Position numbers and translations under genes: made by a program. A model generated the notes under the pieces. It was given only the letters and a program-made list of their open reading frames with translations. It was not told where the DNA came from and did no database searches. Positions 1-7,357 of a stretch of 64,000 bases of DNA are shown here, piece after piece; the stretch's first letter is position 1; the number at the start of each line of letters is the position of its first letter. The stretch comes from Xanthobacter tagetidis (GTDB lineage: Bacteria; Pseudomonadota; Alphaproteobacteria; Rhizobiales; Xanthobacteraceae), in contig NZ_RCTF01000021.1 of the NCBI RefSeq assembly GCF_003667445.1, positions 36,944-100,943 on the forward strand, in the 5' to 3' direction.

Positions 1-243
1 GCCGAGGATCGCCTCGGCGACGGTTTCCAGGAACTGGGCGCGGGCTTCCGGCGTGGTCTCGCGGTAGACGTCGAACGCCTCGCCCGCGAGGGTGCAGGCG
101 CGGGCCACGTCCTGCGCGGAGCCGCCCGCAAAGCCGGGCGCGAGCGTCTCGCCCGTGCCGGGATCGACGGCGAAGATCTCGCTGCGGCTGCCGCGCACGG
201 CGCTCGCGCCGATCAGCATCTGTCCGGTGACTTCGGCGGTCAT
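1..243 (-). CDS. NAD(P)-dependent aldehyde dehydrogenase, N-terminal part (2,5-dioxovalerate dehydrogenase-like), cut by window edge
   Basis: The first 81 codons of a protein that runs off the left end of the window. The N-terminus (MTAEVTGQMLIGASAVRGS, then a VDPGTGE stretch and an alpha-helical segment ending at FLETVAEAI) is the start of the aldehyde dehydrogenase fold. It resembles the alpha-ketoglutaric semialdehyde dehydrogenases that finish non-phosphorylating pentonate, glucarate and hydroxyproline routes. The ATG at 243 has a GGAGG five bases upstream. It is the last visible gene of the leftward operon and follows an FAH-family enzyme, which fits a 2-keto-3-deoxy acid to semialdehyde to alpha-ketoglutarate sequence. 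The catalytic Cys and Glu lie outside the window, so the exact substrate is inference. Confidence 0.75.
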   Translation of the reverse strand, partial: MTAEVTGQMLIGASAVRGSRSEIFAVDPGTGETLAPGFAGGSAQDVARACTLAGEAFDVYRETTPEARAQFLETVAEAILG

Positions 244-271
244 GGGAACCTCCATCTGGTGGCGGGGCGGC

Positions 272-1447
272 TCACAGGAGCCCGCGTCCCGCGAGGTTTC
301 GCATGAGGTCGGCGGCGCCGAATGTCCATGGCGCACAGTCCGAACAATGGCGCACACGGTTGGACAGGGCGCCGAGGCTGGGCGTCGCGATGGTCACCGC
401 GTCGCCGACCTTGTGGGTGAAGCCCTCGCCCGGCCGGTCGCGGTCCTCCACCGGGGCGAACATGGTGCCGAGCATCAGCACGAAGCCGTCCGGGTAATGG
501 TGGCTCGCGCCGATGGTGGCGGCGGCCAGCTCTTCCGGATCGCGGCTGATCTGGCGCATGGAGCTTGCGCCGGTCAGGCGGTAGCCGTCCGGGCCGTCCA
601 CGGTCAGGCTCAGCTCGGCGGTGCGCACGTCGTCCAGCGAGAAGCCGGCGTCGAACAGGCGCACGAACGGGCCGATCGAGCAGCTCGCATTGTTGTCCTT
701 GGCGCGGCCGAGCAGCAGGGCCGAGCGGCCCTCCACGTCGCGCAGGTTCACGTCGTTGCCGAGCGTCGCGCCGACGATGGCGCCGCGGCTGGTGACGACG
801 ATGGCGATCTCCGGCTCCGGATTGTTCCAGACCGAGGACGGCAGGATGCCCACATGGGCGCCGGTGCCGACCGAGGAGAGCGGCTGGCCTTTGGTGAAGA
901 TCTCCGCGTCCGGCCCGATTCCCACTTCCAGATACTGGGACCACATGCCCCGCGCGATCAGCGCCTCCTTCACCTCCATGGCCGCCGGCGAGCCCGGCTT
1001 GAGCTGCGAGAGGTCGGTGCCGATCAGGCGGTCGATGTCGGCGCGGATAGCCAGCGCCTTGTCCGGCGCGCCGCGGGCCTGCTCCTCGATCACCCGCTCC
1101 AGCAGGCTGATGACGAAGGTGACTCCGGAGGCCTTCACGGCCTGGAGGTCGATGGGCGAGAGCAGGCGGGGCGACGGCGCGCCGCGCAGGGCCTCATCGG
1201 AATTGGCCAGCAGGTCCGCCACGGCGCCGATCGGCACGCCCGGCAGGTCGCGGGCGAGCGCCGCGGGGTCGGTGCTTTCGCACAGGTCGCGCACGGTGGG
1301 GGCGGCGGAGCAGGTGATGTCGATCACCTCGCCGCCGCGCACGGTGACGACGCTTGGGCCGATGCCGGGCCGGAAGGCGCGGCCGACGAGAAGGCCGCGC
1401 TTGGGAAGCGCGGCGGCGGGATCGAGGGTGAGGGCAGGGTCGGTCAT
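272..1447 (-). CDS. Fumarylacetoacetate hydrolase-family protein, long (390-aa) type; possible 2-keto-3-deoxy-acid dehydratase
   Basis: 391 residues. The C-terminal half carries the FAH fold: a GTGAHVGILP turn, the metal-site stretch NPEPEIAIVV, and GNDVNLRDVEGRSALLLG, with later RDPEELAAATIG and YPDGFVLMLGTMFAP. The roughly 390-residue version, with an extra N-terminal domain, is distinct from the 280-residue acylpyruvases. Relatives include bacterial sugar-acid dehydratases acting on 2-keto-3-deoxy acids. Its position just upstream of a semialdehyde dehydrogenase supports that reading, but it sits in an operon with CoA enzymes, so a different oxo-acid is possible. A GGAGGAAA lies about ten bases before the ATG at 1447. 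Confidence 0.72.
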   Translation of the reverse strand: MTDPALTLDPAAALPKRGLLVGRAFRPGIGPSVVTVRGGEVIDITCSAAPTVRDLCESTDPAALARDLPGVPIGAVADLLANSDEALRGAPSPRLLSPIDLQAVKASGVTFVISLLERVIEEQARGAPDKALAIRADIDRLIGTDLSQLKPGSPAAMEVKEALIARGMWSQYLEVGIGPDAEIFTKGQPLSSVGTGAHVGILPSSVWNNPEPEIAIVVTSRGAIVGATLGNDVNLRDVEGRSALLLGRAKDNNASCSIGPFVRLFDAGFSLDDVRTAELSLTVDGPDGYRLTGASSMRQISRDPEELAAATIGASHHYPDGFVLMLGTMFAPVEDRDRPGEGFTHKVGDAVTIATPSLGALSNRVRHCSDCAPWTFGAADLMRNLAGRGLL

Positions 1448-1495
1448 GGCCGGATGTTTCCTCCTCGGATCGTTCTTGTTCTCAGGGGATTGGCT

Positions 1496-2266
1496 TCACT
1501 TGCGCCGGAACGCCGGGGGCCGTTTTTCCTTGAAGGCGGCGCGGCCCTCTGCGGCGTCCTCGGTCGCAAAGCAGATGGTCTGCAAATCCCGCTCATATGC
1601 AATGGCCTGCTCGACCGGCAGGGTATGGGCCGCGGCGAGGTTGAGCTTCGCCGTCTCCGCCGCGATGGGCGCGCGGCTCGCGATGATCGCCGCCAGCTCC
1701 TGGGCGCGGGGCAGCAGCCGGTCCTGCGGCAGCACTTCGCTGACGAGGCCCCAGGCGAGCGCCTTCTGCGCGTCGACGGGATCGCCGGTGAGGATCATGA
1801 GCGCGGCGTTCGAGGCGCCGATGGCGTGGGAGAGGAAGGCCGCGACGCCACCGCCGCCGATCCAGCCGAGCTTGATCTCCGGCGCGGCGAACTGGGCGTT
1901 GTCCGAGCAGATGCGGATGTCGCAGCTCATGGCGGTCTCAAGCCCGCCGCCGAAGGCGTAGCCGTTCACCGCGGCGATAGCGGGCTTGCGCAGCCGGCGG
2001 ATGGCGTCGCAATAGTCCTCGCGGTTGCGGAAGTTCCAGGCGGTGTCGTAGCGGTCCAGTTCGCGGATGTCTGAGCCGCAGCAGAACGCCTTCGGCCCGG
2101 CGCCGGTGAGCACCACGCAGCGGATGGCGTCGTCGGCGTTGATCCGCGCCACCGCCGCGACCAGCGCGCTCGCCATCTCCGGCGTCACCGAATTGAGCTT
2201 CTGCGGCCGGTTGAGCGTGAGTGTGGCGACGTGGCCGTCGAGGGTGAAGGTGACTTCGTCGGTCAT
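1496..2266 (-). CDS. Enoyl-CoA hydratase/isomerase (crotonase) family protein
   Basis: 256 residues with the full crotonase layout. The oxyanion-hole stretch FCCGSDIREL is present. Both catalytic glutamates of classical hydratases are conserved by position: one in GGGLETAMSCDI, the other in FAAPEIKLG. The C-terminal FKEKRPPAFRRK tail is typical. It acts on an acyl-CoA in the cytoplasm, hydrating or isomerising an enoyl group. It follows the solute-binding-like gene by ten bases in the same operon, after a family III CoA-transferase that could load its substrate onto CoA. The exact substrate cannot be read from the sequence. Confidence 0.85.
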   Translation of the reverse strand: MTDEVTFTLDGHVATLTLNRPQKLNSVTPEMASALVAAVARINADDAIRCVVLTGAGPKAFCCGSDIRELDRYDTAWNFRNREDYCDAIRRLRKPAIAAVNGYAFGGGLETAMSCDIRICSDNAQFAAPEIKLGWIGGGGVAAFLSHAIGASNAALMILTGDPVDAQKALAWGLVSEVLPQDRLLPRAQELAAIIASRAPIAAETAKLNLAAAHTLPVEQAIAYERDLQTICFATEDAAEGRAAFKEKRPPAFRRK

Positions 2267-2275
2267 GGGGCTCGC

Positions 2276-3421
2276 CTATCGTTCGGTGCCGGGGACGCGG
2301 CTGCGGGCATAGCGCGCGGCGAGGTCCCCGAGGATGTCGCGGTGGGAGCGGCCTTCGGCGAGGCCGTCGCGGATGAGGCGCGACGCGTCGGCCTGGAAGG
2401 CGATGTAGCCATCATGGCGCGGCCGCACATAGGCCGCCTCCAGGGTCTGCGCGGTCGCGGCATAGAAGCCGCCCCAGCGCGCGTTCACCTCGGCGTCGTG
2501 CCAGGCCTCGCGCCGGCTCGGCTGGCCGTCGTGGGCCGGGATGAAGCCGACCTGCGCGTTCGCCCCCAGCAGCCAGCGCAGATGGTCGAGCAGCGCCGGG
2601 GTCACGGCGCAGCGGCGCGAGACGCCGATGCCGGTGCCGCCCAGCGTCGAGCCGGGCCGGCCGCCCGCCGCCGCGCGCGGGGCGTCGGAGAAGGCGATGG
2701 GCCGGGCAGCGCCGTCGCGCGGGGCGGCGTAGTTCACATAGCCGTAGATCAGCGGGCACAGCGCCACGTCGTCGTGCGCCGCCATGTGGCCGAGGATGCC
2801 GATGGGGTTCTTGTCGCGCACCACCATCGGCGAGCGGGCGGCGAGGCGCGCCATTAGGTCGAGCACCGTTTCGCCGGTCTGGTCCGAGACCAGCACGTCC
2901 GGGTCCGCCACCGCCGGCGGCTCGCCCATCGCCGCGGCGATGGAGAGGAAGGTGAGGCAGGCGTGCGGGCCGGCGAGCGAGAGCGCCACCGGCGCGCGCT
3001 CCGAAAGGGCGATGACGTCGTCCCAGGTGGCGGGGGCGGGGCCGTCCACGAGGTCGGCCCGGCGCGCCATCACCTGCGTCGCCGCGTCCAGCGGCAGTGC
3101 CCAGTGCACGCCCGCGAAGCGGTAGCTCGACAGGCTGGGGCCGATGCTGTCGCGCTCCAGCGCCGCGATCTCCTCGGGCGAGAACAGGTCCTGCAGCGGC
3201 ACCAGGCAGCCCTTGGCCACCGCCTCGCCCACATGGGGATGGTCCAGGACGACGAGGTCGTAGCGGGCGCACAGGTCGTCGATGGGATGGGCCTCGAACC
3301 CCTCCAGCGGCTGCTTCTCCCAGGTCACGGAGAGGCCGCCCGCGGGGTCGAGCCGCGCCGCCGCGGCGGCGAGCGCGTTGAAGCCGCGCGGATGGTCCCA
3401 GGTGAGGCCGCGATAGTCCAT
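2276..3421 (-). CDS. Solute-binding-protein-like protein without signal peptide, in a CoA-transferase operon
   Basis: 381 residues starting at the ATG at 3421 (MDYRGLTWDHPRGFNALAAA), five bases after the CoA-transferase stop. The body reads like a family 1 (sugar-type) extracellular solute-binding protein: LVVLDHPHVGEAVAKGCLVPLQDLF, then ALPLDAATQVMARRADLV, a WDDVIAL linker, and a C-terminal lobe with GFIPAHDGQPSRREAW and WGGFYAATAQTLEAAY. The N-terminus has no positively charged segment, hydrophobic core or cleavage site, so it should stay in the cytoplasm. No ABC permease or ATPase is nearby. A longer in-frame extension to 4492 runs across the CoA-transferase gene and is a shadow. Function unknown: a cytosolic ligand-binding or accessory protein is possible. 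Confidence 0.68.
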   Translation of the reverse strand: MDYRGLTWDHPRGFNALAAAAARLDPAGGLSVTWEKQPLEGFEAHPIDDLCARYDLVVLDHPHVGEAVAKGCLVPLQDLFSPEEIAALERDSIGPSLSSYRFAGVHWALPLDAATQVMARRADLVDGPAPATWDDVIALSERAPVALSLAGPHACLTFLSIAAAMGEPPAVADPDVLVSDQTGETVLDLMARLAARSPMVVRDKNPIGILGHMAAHDDVALCPLIYGYVNYAAPRDGAARPIAFSDAPRAAAGGRPGSTLGGTGIGVSRRCAVTPALLDHLRWLLGANAQVGFIPAHDGQPSRREAWHDAEVNARWGGFYAATAQTLEAAYVRPRHDGYIAFQADASRLIRDGLAEGRSHRDILGDLAARYARSRVPGTER

Positions 3422-3426
3422 GGCGC

Positions 3427-4626
3427 TCAGCTCTCCGCCACCGCGCCGGCGGCCAGTAGGCGGGCGATGTCCGCCTCCGAATAGCCCGCCTCCGCCAGAA
3501 CCTGGCGCGAGTGCTCGCCGGCGAGCGGGGCGCCGCGCGCCACCTGCGAGGGGGTCTTGGAGAATCTGATCGGGAAGCCCGGCGTCGTCACTCGGCCTTC
3601 GGTTGGGTGGTCGTAGGTGACGAAGGTGCCGTTGTGGGCCACCTGCGGGTCGCTCACCAGGTCCTCGTAGCCATAGACCGGGCCCGCCCACACGTCCGCG
3701 GCGCGGAAGATGTCGAGCCATTCGGCGCTGGTCTTGCCGGTGAGCTTGGCGCGGGTCTTCGCGAAGATGTCGTCGCGCTGCGTCCAGCTGTCCACCTCGT
3801 CGCTCATGGCGAGGAAAGCGGGCTCGCCGATCAGCTCGCCCAAGAGCTTGAGCGAAGGGAAGGCGAGGACGATGAAGCCGTCCGCGGTCGCGAACACGCC
3901 GTAGGGCGCGCGGATATAGACGTGGGCATGCGGCTCGGCGGAGCGCACCTGCGGCTTGCCGGCCACCGTGAACACGGACAGTTCCTGCATCTGCAGCGTG
4001 GTGATGGCGTCGAGCATGTTGACCTGCACCAGCTGCCCCTCGCCGGTGCGCTCGCGGTGGAGGAGCGCTGCGAGCACGCCCTCGAACGCGGTGTAGGCGG
4101 TGACGGCATCCACCAGATACTGCCCCGCCGGGGTCGGCGGCTCGCCGGCGCGGCCGGCCGAGAGCATGGCGCCGGACATGCCCTGGAGCAGCAGGTCCTG
4201 GCCCGGACGCTGGGTATAGGGGCCGCTCTCGCCATAGCCGGAAATCGAGCAGTAGACGAGCTTGGGGTTGATCGCCGACAGCGTCTCGTAGTCGACGCCG
4301 AGCCGCTTGGCGACGCCGGGCCGGTAGTTCTGGAGGAACACGTCGGCGCTCTTCACGAGGTCGAGCAGCACCGCCTTGCCCTCGGGCGACTTCAGGTCCA
4401 CCGCCAGCGAGCGCTTGTTGCGGTTGAGCGAGAGGAACGAGACGTTGATGCGGTTGCCGCCCGCGCCGCCCGCCGCCACATGGCGCTGCCACTCGCCGGT
4501 GACCGGCTCGACCTTCACCACGTCGGCGCCGAGGTCGCCCAGCCGCTGGGCGGCGAACGGCCCGGCCATGGCGATCGAGCAGTCGAGCACGCGATACCCG
4601 GAAAGAACGTTACGCTTGCTGTCCAT
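3427..4626 (-). CDS. CaiB/BaiF family (family III) CoA-transferase
   Basis: 399 residues with the family III landmarks: YRVLDCSIAMAGPFAAQRLGDLGADVVKVEP at the start, LNRNKRSLAVDLKSPEGK, DVFLQNYRPG, YCSISGYGESGPY and GQDLLLQGMSG. The aspartate expected to carry the acyl and CoA intermediates lies in the DLLLQ segment. The enzyme moves CoA between carboxylic acids in the cytoplasm. It is the second gene of the leftward operon, after the SDR and across a hairpin-bearing 72-base gap, and five bases before the solute-binding-like gene. Donor and acceptor are not predictable. Confidence 0.9.
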   Translation of the reverse strand: MDSKRNVLSGYRVLDCSIAMAGPFAAQRLGDLGADVVKVEPVTGEWQRHVAAGGAGGNRINVSFLSLNRNKRSLAVDLKSPEGKAVLLDLVKSADVFLQNYRPGVAKRLGVDYETLSAINPKLVYCSISGYGESGPYTQRPGQDLLLQGMSGAMLSAGRAGEPPTPAGQYLVDAVTAYTAFEGVLAALLHRERTGEGQLVQVNMLDAITTLQMQELSVFTVAGKPQVRSAEPHAHVYIRAPYGVFATADGFIVLAFPSLKLLGELIGEPAFLAMSDEVDSWTQRDDIFAKTRAKLTGKTSAEWLDIFRAADVWAGPVYGYEDLVSDPQVAHNGTFVTYDHPTEGRVTTPGFPIRFSKTPSQVARGAPLAGEHSRQVLAEAGYSEADIARLLAAGAVAES

Positions 4627-4648
4627 GCCTCGTAATCCTTGGCCTCGT

Positions 4649-4677
4649 CATCCTTGGGGTCCGCCCCGGCAAGGATG
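4649..4677. repeat. Intra-operon hairpin (8-bp perfect stem)
   Basis: CATCCTTG at 4649-4656 pairs with CAAGGATG at 4670-4677 around a GC-rich loop, in the gap between the SDR stop and the CoA-transferase start. It has no T-run, so an mRNA-stability or processing element, or a remnant of a dispersed palindromic repeat, is more likely than a terminator. Confidence 0.5.
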
Positions 4678-4698
4678 TGATCTCTTGAAGGGGGCGCC

Positions 4699-5490
4699 TC
4701 AGGGGGCGGTGCGCGGGGTGTCCGTCGCGGCCTCGCTTGGGGCGATGAAATTGCGGTTCCAGGTGGGGCTGATGAGGATCTCGTTGACGCAGGCGCGCGG
4801 CGGCATCTCGCACACCGCGCGGATCATCCGCGCCACGTCGGAAGGGTCGAGGAGGCGCGCCAGTTCCTCGGGCGGCGGCGGCGCCGGGCGCTTCGCCAGG
4901 ATGTCGGTCGCGACCTCGCCCGGCATCACCACGCAGGCGCGGATGCCGTTGGCGCACTCCTCCATGTTGAGCGAGTGGCCGAGCGCGACGAGGCCGTGCT
5001 TGGTGGCGTTGTAGGCCGGGCCGCCGAGCTTCACCGCATGGCGTCCGACCCAGGACGAGACGATTACCACCAGCCCGCCGCCCGCGCTGCGCATGCTCGG
5101 CAGCACGGCGGAGACGGCATACATCACGCCGCTGAGATTGACGGCGACGATCCTGTCCCAGGATGGGATGTCGAGGTCGGCGAAGGCGCGGTTGGGCACG
5201 TTGATGCCGGCGCTCGCGACCATGATGTCCAAGGTGCCGTGCGTTGTGGCGATCTCGGCGCCGGCGCGGGCGACGGCCTGTGCGTCGGCGACGTCGAGGG
5301 GAAGGGCGTCGGCGTGGCCGCCCGCCGTGCGGATGCCGGCGGCCACGCGGTCGAGTTCCGCCGCGCGGCGGCCGGAGACGATCACGTGCGCGCCCGCCTC
5401 GGCCAGCGCCCGCGCGGTCGCCTCGCCGATGCCGCTGCCGCCGCCGGTGATCCAGGCGGTCTTGCCTTTGAGCGTGCCGGTGGCCGTCAT
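4699..5490 (-). CDS. Short-chain dehydrogenase/reductase (classical SDR)
   Basis: 263 residues from the ATG at 5490 (MTATGTLKGKTAWITGGGSG). It has the Rossmann TGGGSGIG cofactor motif near residue 15, an ASAGINVPNRAF segment, catalytic Ser in VIVSSWVG and the YxxxK pair in YNATKHG. It oxidises an alcohol or reduces a ketone using NAD(P) in the cytoplasm. It is the first gene of the leftward catabolic operon and lies 93 bases downstream of a LacI-type operator pair. An upstream in-frame extension to 6051 contains repeat-derived low-complexity sequence and is not coding. Confidence 0.9.
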   Translation of the reverse strand: MTATGTLKGKTAWITGGGSGIGEATARALAEAGAHVIVSGRRAAELDRVAAGIRTAGGHADALPLDVADAQAVARAGAEIATTHGTLDIMVASAGINVPNRAFADLDIPSWDRIVAVNLSGVMYAVSAVLPSMRSAGGGLVVIVSSWVGRHAVKLGGPAYNATKHGLVALGHSLNMEECANGIRACVVMPGEVATDILAKRPAPPPPEELARLLDPSDVARMIRAVCEMPPRACVNEILISPTWNRNFIAPSEAATDTPRTAP

Positions 5491-5582
5491 GGCCGCATCT
5501 TCCTCTCCCCGGCGCGGCGGCATTCCGCCCGCGCGTCCTGCGGCTCTTCCCGGCCGTGCCGGGCGTCTGATTGATGCAGAGT

Positions 5583-5606
5583 GACCGCTAACGTGAGCGA
5601 TAACAT
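5583..5606. promoter_or_regulatory. Tandem LacI-family operator pair upstream of the SDR operon
   Basis: Two copies of an NCGNTAAC core lie head to tail. They are ACCGCTAACG (CG at 5586-5587) and AGCGATAACA (CG at 5598-5599), with centres exactly 12 bp apart. A central CG step flanked by TTA/TAA arms is the usual shape of LacI-family half-sites. The same pair with the same 12-bp spacing occurs at 6085-6109 in front of the LacI-family gene, so this is a likely binding site for that regulator. Confidence 0.6.
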
Positions 5607-5675
5607 GCAGGCCGAACGGAGCGCAAGAGGCGAGCGGTGGGAAAGGCTCCGTTCGAAGCGGAGGCGCCGCCTGAA

Positions 5676-5710
5676 CTCCCTCTCCTGGGGGGAGAGGGTT
5701 GGGGTGAGGG
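5676..5710. repeat. REP-like palindrome, copy 1 (CCCTCTCC/GGAGAGGG)
   Basis: CTCCCTCTCC is followed by GGGGAGAGGG and a trailing TTGGGGTGAGGG, giving a stem-loop. Related elements at 5756-5790, 5881-5920 and 6001-6040 share the arms and the adjacent CCAACC/GGTTGG extension. Such GC-rich palindromes are commonly dispersed in intergenic DNA of high-GC proteobacteria. Confidence 0.6.
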
Positions 5711-5755
5711 GCGCCGCCGGCGGAGGGACATCGTGGCGTCAGACGTCGCGTGCCG

Positions 5756-5790
5756 TCCCCCCAACCCTCTCCCCGCCGGGAGAGCGCGCC
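5756..5790. repeat. REP-like palindrome, copy 2
   Basis: Opposite orientation to copy 1: CCCCCCAACCCTCTCC followed by GCCGGGAGAGCG. It shares the CCAACCCTCTCC arm with the other members of the cluster. Confidence 0.55.
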
Positions 5791-5880
5791 ACCACGGCAA
5801 GCAGGCGCGCGGGGAAAGGGGCGCGCGATGGGGGCGGTGCTTCGGATTGAATTTTCGGGGGACCGCGACCGGCCGGCGGC

Positions 5881-5920
5881 GCCGAACCCTCTCCCGCTTG
5901 CGGGGGAGGGCAGGGAGGGG
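5881..5920. repeat. REP-like palindrome, copy 3
   Basis: AACCCTCTCCCGC, a short TTG loop, then CGGGGGAGGGCAGGGAGGGG. This is a variant of the same arm-loop-arm design with an imperfect right arm. Confidence 0.5.
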
Positions 5921-6000
5921 GCAGGCCTGTGCGCACGCCGGACGCCGGTGAATTCTGCACCCTCCCGGCCCCCTTCACCAGTCTTCCCCGCCGTGCCTTC

Positions 6001-6040
6001 CTCCTCCCCAACTCTCCCCCGCACGCGGGAGAGGGGGCGG
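6001..6040. repeat. REP-like palindrome, copy 4
   Basis: CCAACTCTCCCCCGC followed by ACGCGGGAGAGGGGGCGGG. The stem CTCTCCCNCG/CGNGGGAGAG is nearly perfect. It lies 45 bases before the LacI-family operator pair. Confidence 0.55.
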
Positions 6041-6084
6041 GTTCGCGCCAAGCTTGAAGGCAGACGCCCCCTGGCGCCTCTGGA

Positions 6085-6109
6085 TTAGCGATAACGCCAC
6101 CGCTAACAT
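6085..6109. promoter_or_regulatory. Tandem LacI-family operator pair upstream of the lacI-type gene
   Basis: TTAGCGATAAC (CG at 6089-6090) and ACCGCTAACAT (CG at 6101-6102), centres 12 bp apart, are the same two cores and spacing as at 5583-5606. The site is about 50-80 bases before the regulator start, as expected for autoregulation. Confidence 0.6.
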
Positions 6110-6160
6110 CTCCGTTGCCGCCGCTGCTGCGCCGCAGCACGCCCGGGCGGCGCGGCGCGC

Positions 6161-7255
6161 ATGGGTTTCGCACCGGGAAGGGGTTTGGTGGACGTGTCAG
6201 AGAACGGGCGAGGGCCGGCGCCAAGAGCGGTTTCCCGGCGCAGGTCCGCCACGCGCGCCGTCACCATGGCGGACGTGGCGCAGGCGGCGGAGGTCTCCAC
6301 CCAGACCGTGTCCCGCGCCTTGCGCGACCCGCGCAGCGTCGGGCCGGAGACGCTGGCGCGGATCGAGAAGGCGGTGCGCGAGACGCGCTACGTACAGAAC
6401 TACGCCGCGAGCCACCTCGCCTCGAACCGCTCCATGACGGTGGCGGCGATCATCCCCACCATCTCCACCTCGATCTTCGCCGAGACCATCCAGGGCCTGA
6501 CCGACGTGCTGCTGCCGGAGGGCTACCAGGTGTTCCTCGGCCACACCGACTACACCACCGCGCGGGAGGAGGCGCTGGTGCGCTCGCTCGCGGGGCGGCG
6601 GCCGGACGGCTTCTTCATCATCGGCACGAAGCACACCCAGGAGGCGACCGATATCCTCAAGCGCACCGGCGTGCCGGTTGTGGAAAGCTGGAGCTGGACG
6701 CCGCGCCCCATCGACCTGCTGGTCGGCTTCTCGAACGCGGCGGCCATGATGGAGGTGGTCGACCACCTGGTGGCGCGCGGCTATCGCCGGCTGACCTTCG
6801 CCGGCATGATCAAGCCCGGCGACCACCGCGCCAAGGACCGCCTGAAAGGCTTCCTCGATGCGCACGGGCGGCATTTTCCCGGCGTCGAGCCGCGCGTCGT
6901 CACCACCACGTCCGGGCCCATGGTCATGGAGGCCGGCGTGGAGCTTCTGGAGCGCGTGCGCCGCGACCATCCGGAAACCGACGCCGTGGTGTTCGCCAGC
7001 GACGTGCTCGCCTCCGGCGCGCTGCTGAAGTGCGCGGCGCTCGGCGTGCGCGTGCCGCAGGACCTCGCCATCACCGGCTTCGGCAATTACGACATCGCCG
7101 CCCACCTGGTGCCCGGCCTCACCACCATCGCCATCGCCAGCCGGACCATCGGCATGGAGGCGGCGCGCCTGCTGCTGCGGCGCATGCAGGGCGAGGAGGT
7201 GGCGGCGCGCATGGTGGATGTGGGCTTCCAGCTTCTGGCACGCGGCAGCACCTGA
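6161..7255 (+). CDS. LacI-family transcriptional regulator
   Basis: 364 residues from the ATG at 6161. A GTG at 6188 with GGAAGGGG five bases before it is an equally good start and would give 355. A LacI helix-turn-helix (VTMADVAQAAEVSTQTVSRA) precedes the hinge, and a periplasmic-binding-protein-like effector domain fills the rest (IPTISTSIFAETIQGL, FIIGTKHTQ, VFASDVLASGALL, ITGFGNYDIAAHLVPGLTT). The sequence leans toward the GntR/gluconate branch of the family. It is divergent from the SDR-CoA-transferase operon, and both sides carry matching operator pairs. It probably represses that operon and itself until a catabolic intermediate binds. Confidence 0.9.
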   Translation: MGFAPGRGLVDVSENGRGPAPRAVSRRRSATRAVTMADVAQAAEVSTQTVSRALRDPRSVGPETLARIEKAVRETRYVQNYAASHLASNRSMTVAAIIPTISTSIFAETIQGLTDVLLPEGYQVFLGHTDYTTAREEALVRSLAGRRPDGFFIIGTKHTQEATDILKRTGVPVVESWSWTPRPIDLLVGFSNAAAMMEVVDHLVARGYRRLTFAGMIKPGDHRAKDRLKGFLDAHGRHFPGVEPRVVTTTSGPMVMEAGVELLERVRRDHPETDAVVFASDVLASGALLKCAALGVRVPQDLAITGFGNYDIAAHLVPGLTTIAIASRTIGMEAARLLLRRMQGEEVAARMVDVGFQLLARGST

Positions 7256-7330
7256 GCGCGCCGGGCGGGATCGCGGCGGCCCGGAGGAAGTCGCCCGGCA
7301 GGGCTTGCGGGGAGCGGGGTTGCGGGATAT

Positions 7331-7352
7331 TATCTCAATAAGTAATGAGATA
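7331..7352. promoter_or_regulatory. ArsR operator (perfect 7-bp inverted repeat)
   Basis: TATCTCA at 7331-7337 and TGAGATA at 7346-7352 form a perfect inverted repeat with an 8-bp spacer, ending five bases before the arsR ATG. AT-rich dyads of this kind are the normal ArsR/SmtB binding sites. Binding here would block both promoter access and translation start. Confidence 0.75.
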
Positions 7353-7357
7353 TTGAA

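Larger units (their letters stand above)
5491..6160. other. Divergent intergenic region between SDR operon and LacI-family gene
   Basis: About 670 bases without a convincing gene. It holds an operator pair near each end (5583-5606 and 6085-6109). Between them lie several palindromic elements built from CCCTCTCC/GGAGAGGG arms, listed separately. Open frames crossing it consist of Arg/Pro/Gly-rich repeat translations and are not credible proteins. Confidence 0.6.

Noticed and set aside
92..2074. 660-codon open frame on the plus strand opposite the FAH and hydratase genes
   Set aside because: Arg/Ala/Gly/His-rich translation with no domain, fully antisense to two well-supported genes; typical of GC-rich DNA where stops are rare in several frames.
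2276..4492. 738-codon reading that joins the solute-binding-like protein to upstream sequence
   Set aside because: The upstream part is an out-of-frame reading of the CoA-transferase; the first 357 codons are Arg-rich nonsense, so the real start is at 3421.
4699..6051. 450-codon reading extending the SDR upstream
   Set aside because: The extra N-terminus translates REP-like palindromes and operator DNA; MTATGTLKGK at 5490 is the normal SDR start.
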